Shown here: in pieces, positions 5,059-6,110 of the stretch
Layout of the letters: each line of letters opens with the position of its first letter
Position numbering within the stretch: the first letter of the stretch is position 1
Assembly (NCBI GenBank): GCA_030591795.1
Contig: JAUVAJ010000122.1
Location: 1-6,110 of the forward strand
Length of the DNA stretch: 6,110 bases
DNA from: Desulfuromonadales bacterium
GTDB lineage: Bacteria; Desulfobacterota; Desulfuromonadia; Desulfuromonadales; UBA2294
Direction of reading: 5' to 3'
The notes under the pieces: generated by a model
Database searches by the model: none
The model's input: the letters and a program-made list of their open reading frames with translations, nothing else
What the model was told of the DNA's origin: nothing
Translations under genes and position numbers: made by a program

Positions 5059-6110
5059 TTATTTATTGATCAAGACTTTCTCGGGATCAGTAATTATTTT
5101 GACAGGAAAGGTGAAAACTCGTTTCAAAATTCCAAGAACCGGCGTTGTAACTGACTCAAGCGGTACAGACTCTATATCCGGGTCATCTGCACTCCCGGTC
5201 ATGTTGAAGTGGGCAACAACCAGCGCTTTCTGCTTCCCGGTCAACAACCATCCGGCGATCGGGATGTGGGAGATAAGGCTGTCGACGGTGCGCAGAGGCA
5301 TAGCGGCCATGTCAAAGTTGACGGTGCTGTTAATAAGGTTATAGTTCCCGGCCATGGATAAATTCATGATATCGCCATGCAGCAGAAAGTCTTCTGTTGC
5401 CAGAATTCCCCGGTTCAGATCTGCGTTGAAGGTGATTGTCTTATAAGGTAGACCTTTGCCTTTGACATTTTCAGTTAATAACGGGTAAAGATTCAGGATC
5501 TGCAGGACTTTTGCCAGTCCAGTTAATTTATAAAGACGTCCATCTTCAATCTGCATGGAAAAAGCGCCGAGCGAAGTCGGCAGAAATTGTTTGCCGGCAA
5601 TCCCCTCAAGATAAAAATCTCCACTCAGTCTGCCGCTGACCAGGCCGCGGCGTTTCAGGAGTTGATGGTAAACGGTCTGGGCGTCAACATTATTGGCGGT
5701 TCCGGAAATTTTCAGTAGAGATGAGCCATTTTTTTGCTTGATCAGGAGGACCTGGCCGATCCCTTCACCATCTTTGAGACGGAAGCGTATCGGCCCGATA
5801 ACTATGGCATTGTCGCGCAGGACTATTTGTGAAGTTGCCCGATCAAACGGCATACCTGAAATCTGACCACTCTCGGTGTCGATATCGATTGTCAGTCGGA
5901 CTTTGTGCTTGGAAGTCGGTTGAACTGTAACTGGTTTGGGGTGTGTGTTTTCCCATAAACCGATGATTTCATCGATGTTGCCGTGTCGACCTTGAATGTC
6001 GAGGTAGACTTCGACCGCGGCAAAATTTTTAACCGTACCGTTGACTGTAGCGTCGGTGCCGCCATCCATTTTGACATAAATCGGTCCGAGAAAAACCGTA
6101 CTGTCAGCAA
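5059..6110 (-). CDS. AsmA/YhdP-like envelope protein, C-terminal part (partial)
   Basis: The last 349 codons are present; the frame is open past the right edge, so the ATG at 6069 is internal and not the start (residues before it read ADSTVFLGPIYVK). The protein resembles the C-terminal region of AsmA-like proteins (AsmA_2 / DUF3971, YhdP group). Counted from ATG 6069, the characteristic order is a GRLSGDFYLEG strand pair, LGAFSMQIEDGRLYKLTGLAKVL, KGLPYKTI, then MAAMPLRTVDSLISHIPIAGWLLTGK, SADDPDIESVPLESV and a hydrophobic RVFTFPVKI end. In E. coli, large AsmA-like proteins (YhdP, TamB, YdbH) are inner-membrane-anchored beta-groove proteins implicated in moving phospholipids to the outer membrane; this role is inferred from family. 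The N-terminal anchor is outside the window, and no terminator with a T run is seen after the stop at 5059. Confidence 0.85.
   Translation of the reverse strand, partial: ADSTVFLGPIYVKMDGGTDATVNGTVKNFAAVEVYLDIQGRHGNIDEIIGLWENTHPKPVTVQPTSKHKVRLTIDIDTESGQISGMPFDRATSQIVLRDNAIVIGPIRFRLKDGEGIGQVLLIKQKNGSSLLKISGTANNVDAQTVYHQLLKRRGLVSGRLSGDFYLEGIAGKQFLPTSLGAFSMQIEDGRLYKLTGLAKVLQILNLYPLLTENVKGKGLPYKTITFNADLNRGILATEDFLLHGDIMNLSMAGNYNLINSTVNFDMAAMPLRTVDSLISHIPIAGWLLTGKQKALVVAHFNMTGSADDPDIESVPLESVTTPVLGILKRVFTFPVKIITDPEKVLINK

Noticed and set aside
5892..6110. A second minus-strand frame at the right edge (reading MLTVRFFSD from TTG)
   Set aside because: The overlapping AsmA-like frame is open to the edge and continues a recognisable protein; this one has no domain.

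Overview
The window looks like ordinary core chromosome of a Gram-negative bacterium. The AsmA/YhdP-like envelope protein and the ArnT-like lipid-linked sugar transferase imply an inner and outer membrane. A UbiE/MenG quinone methyltransferase implies a respiratory quinone pathway. The rhomboid protease has a cytosolic N-terminal extension and a GAST active-site motif, a style I associate with Desulfuromonas/Geobacter-type Desulfobacterota. That placement is inference from protein style and moderate base composition, not from a marker gene. I see no insertion sequence, integrase, CRISPR array, tRNA, rRNA or phage gene.

Layout, left to right. Positions 1-138 hold the end of a family 2 polyprenyl-phosphate glycosyltransferase (+). 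An ArnT/PMT-type family 39 glycosyltransferase follows (180-1655, +). Together they form a plausible two-gene unit: the first makes an undecaprenyl-phosphate sugar, and the second transfers that sugar to an acceptor on the periplasmic side. A minus-strand block converges on them. Read in its own direction it runs MutT/Nudix hydrolase (4100-3699), IclR-family regulator (3427-2687) and rhomboid protease (2631-1663). Divergent from mutT is ubiE/menG (4234-4947, +), which ends in a strong intrinsic terminator (4970-5001). The last gene is the 3' part of a large AsmA-like protein (6110-5059, -), which converges on ubiE and runs off the right edge.

Two start codons differ from the longest open reading frame. 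The regulator most likely starts at TTG 3427: a perfect AAGGAG lies 7 nt upstream, and a TTGACA-N17-TATTTT promoter lies further upstream, so the long-frame ATG at 3502 falls inside the promoter. MutT most likely starts at ATG 4100, with AAGGA 5 nt upstream and a perfect TATAAT at 4131-4126. The 271-bp mutT-iclR gap is AT-rich and holds the most interesting non-coding structure: a near-palindrome just downstream of the predicted iclR transcription start, and a small cluster of ATTATC/GATAAT repeats further upstream.

I found no convincing evidence of a new biological system. The findings concern regulatory structure and modest protein variations.
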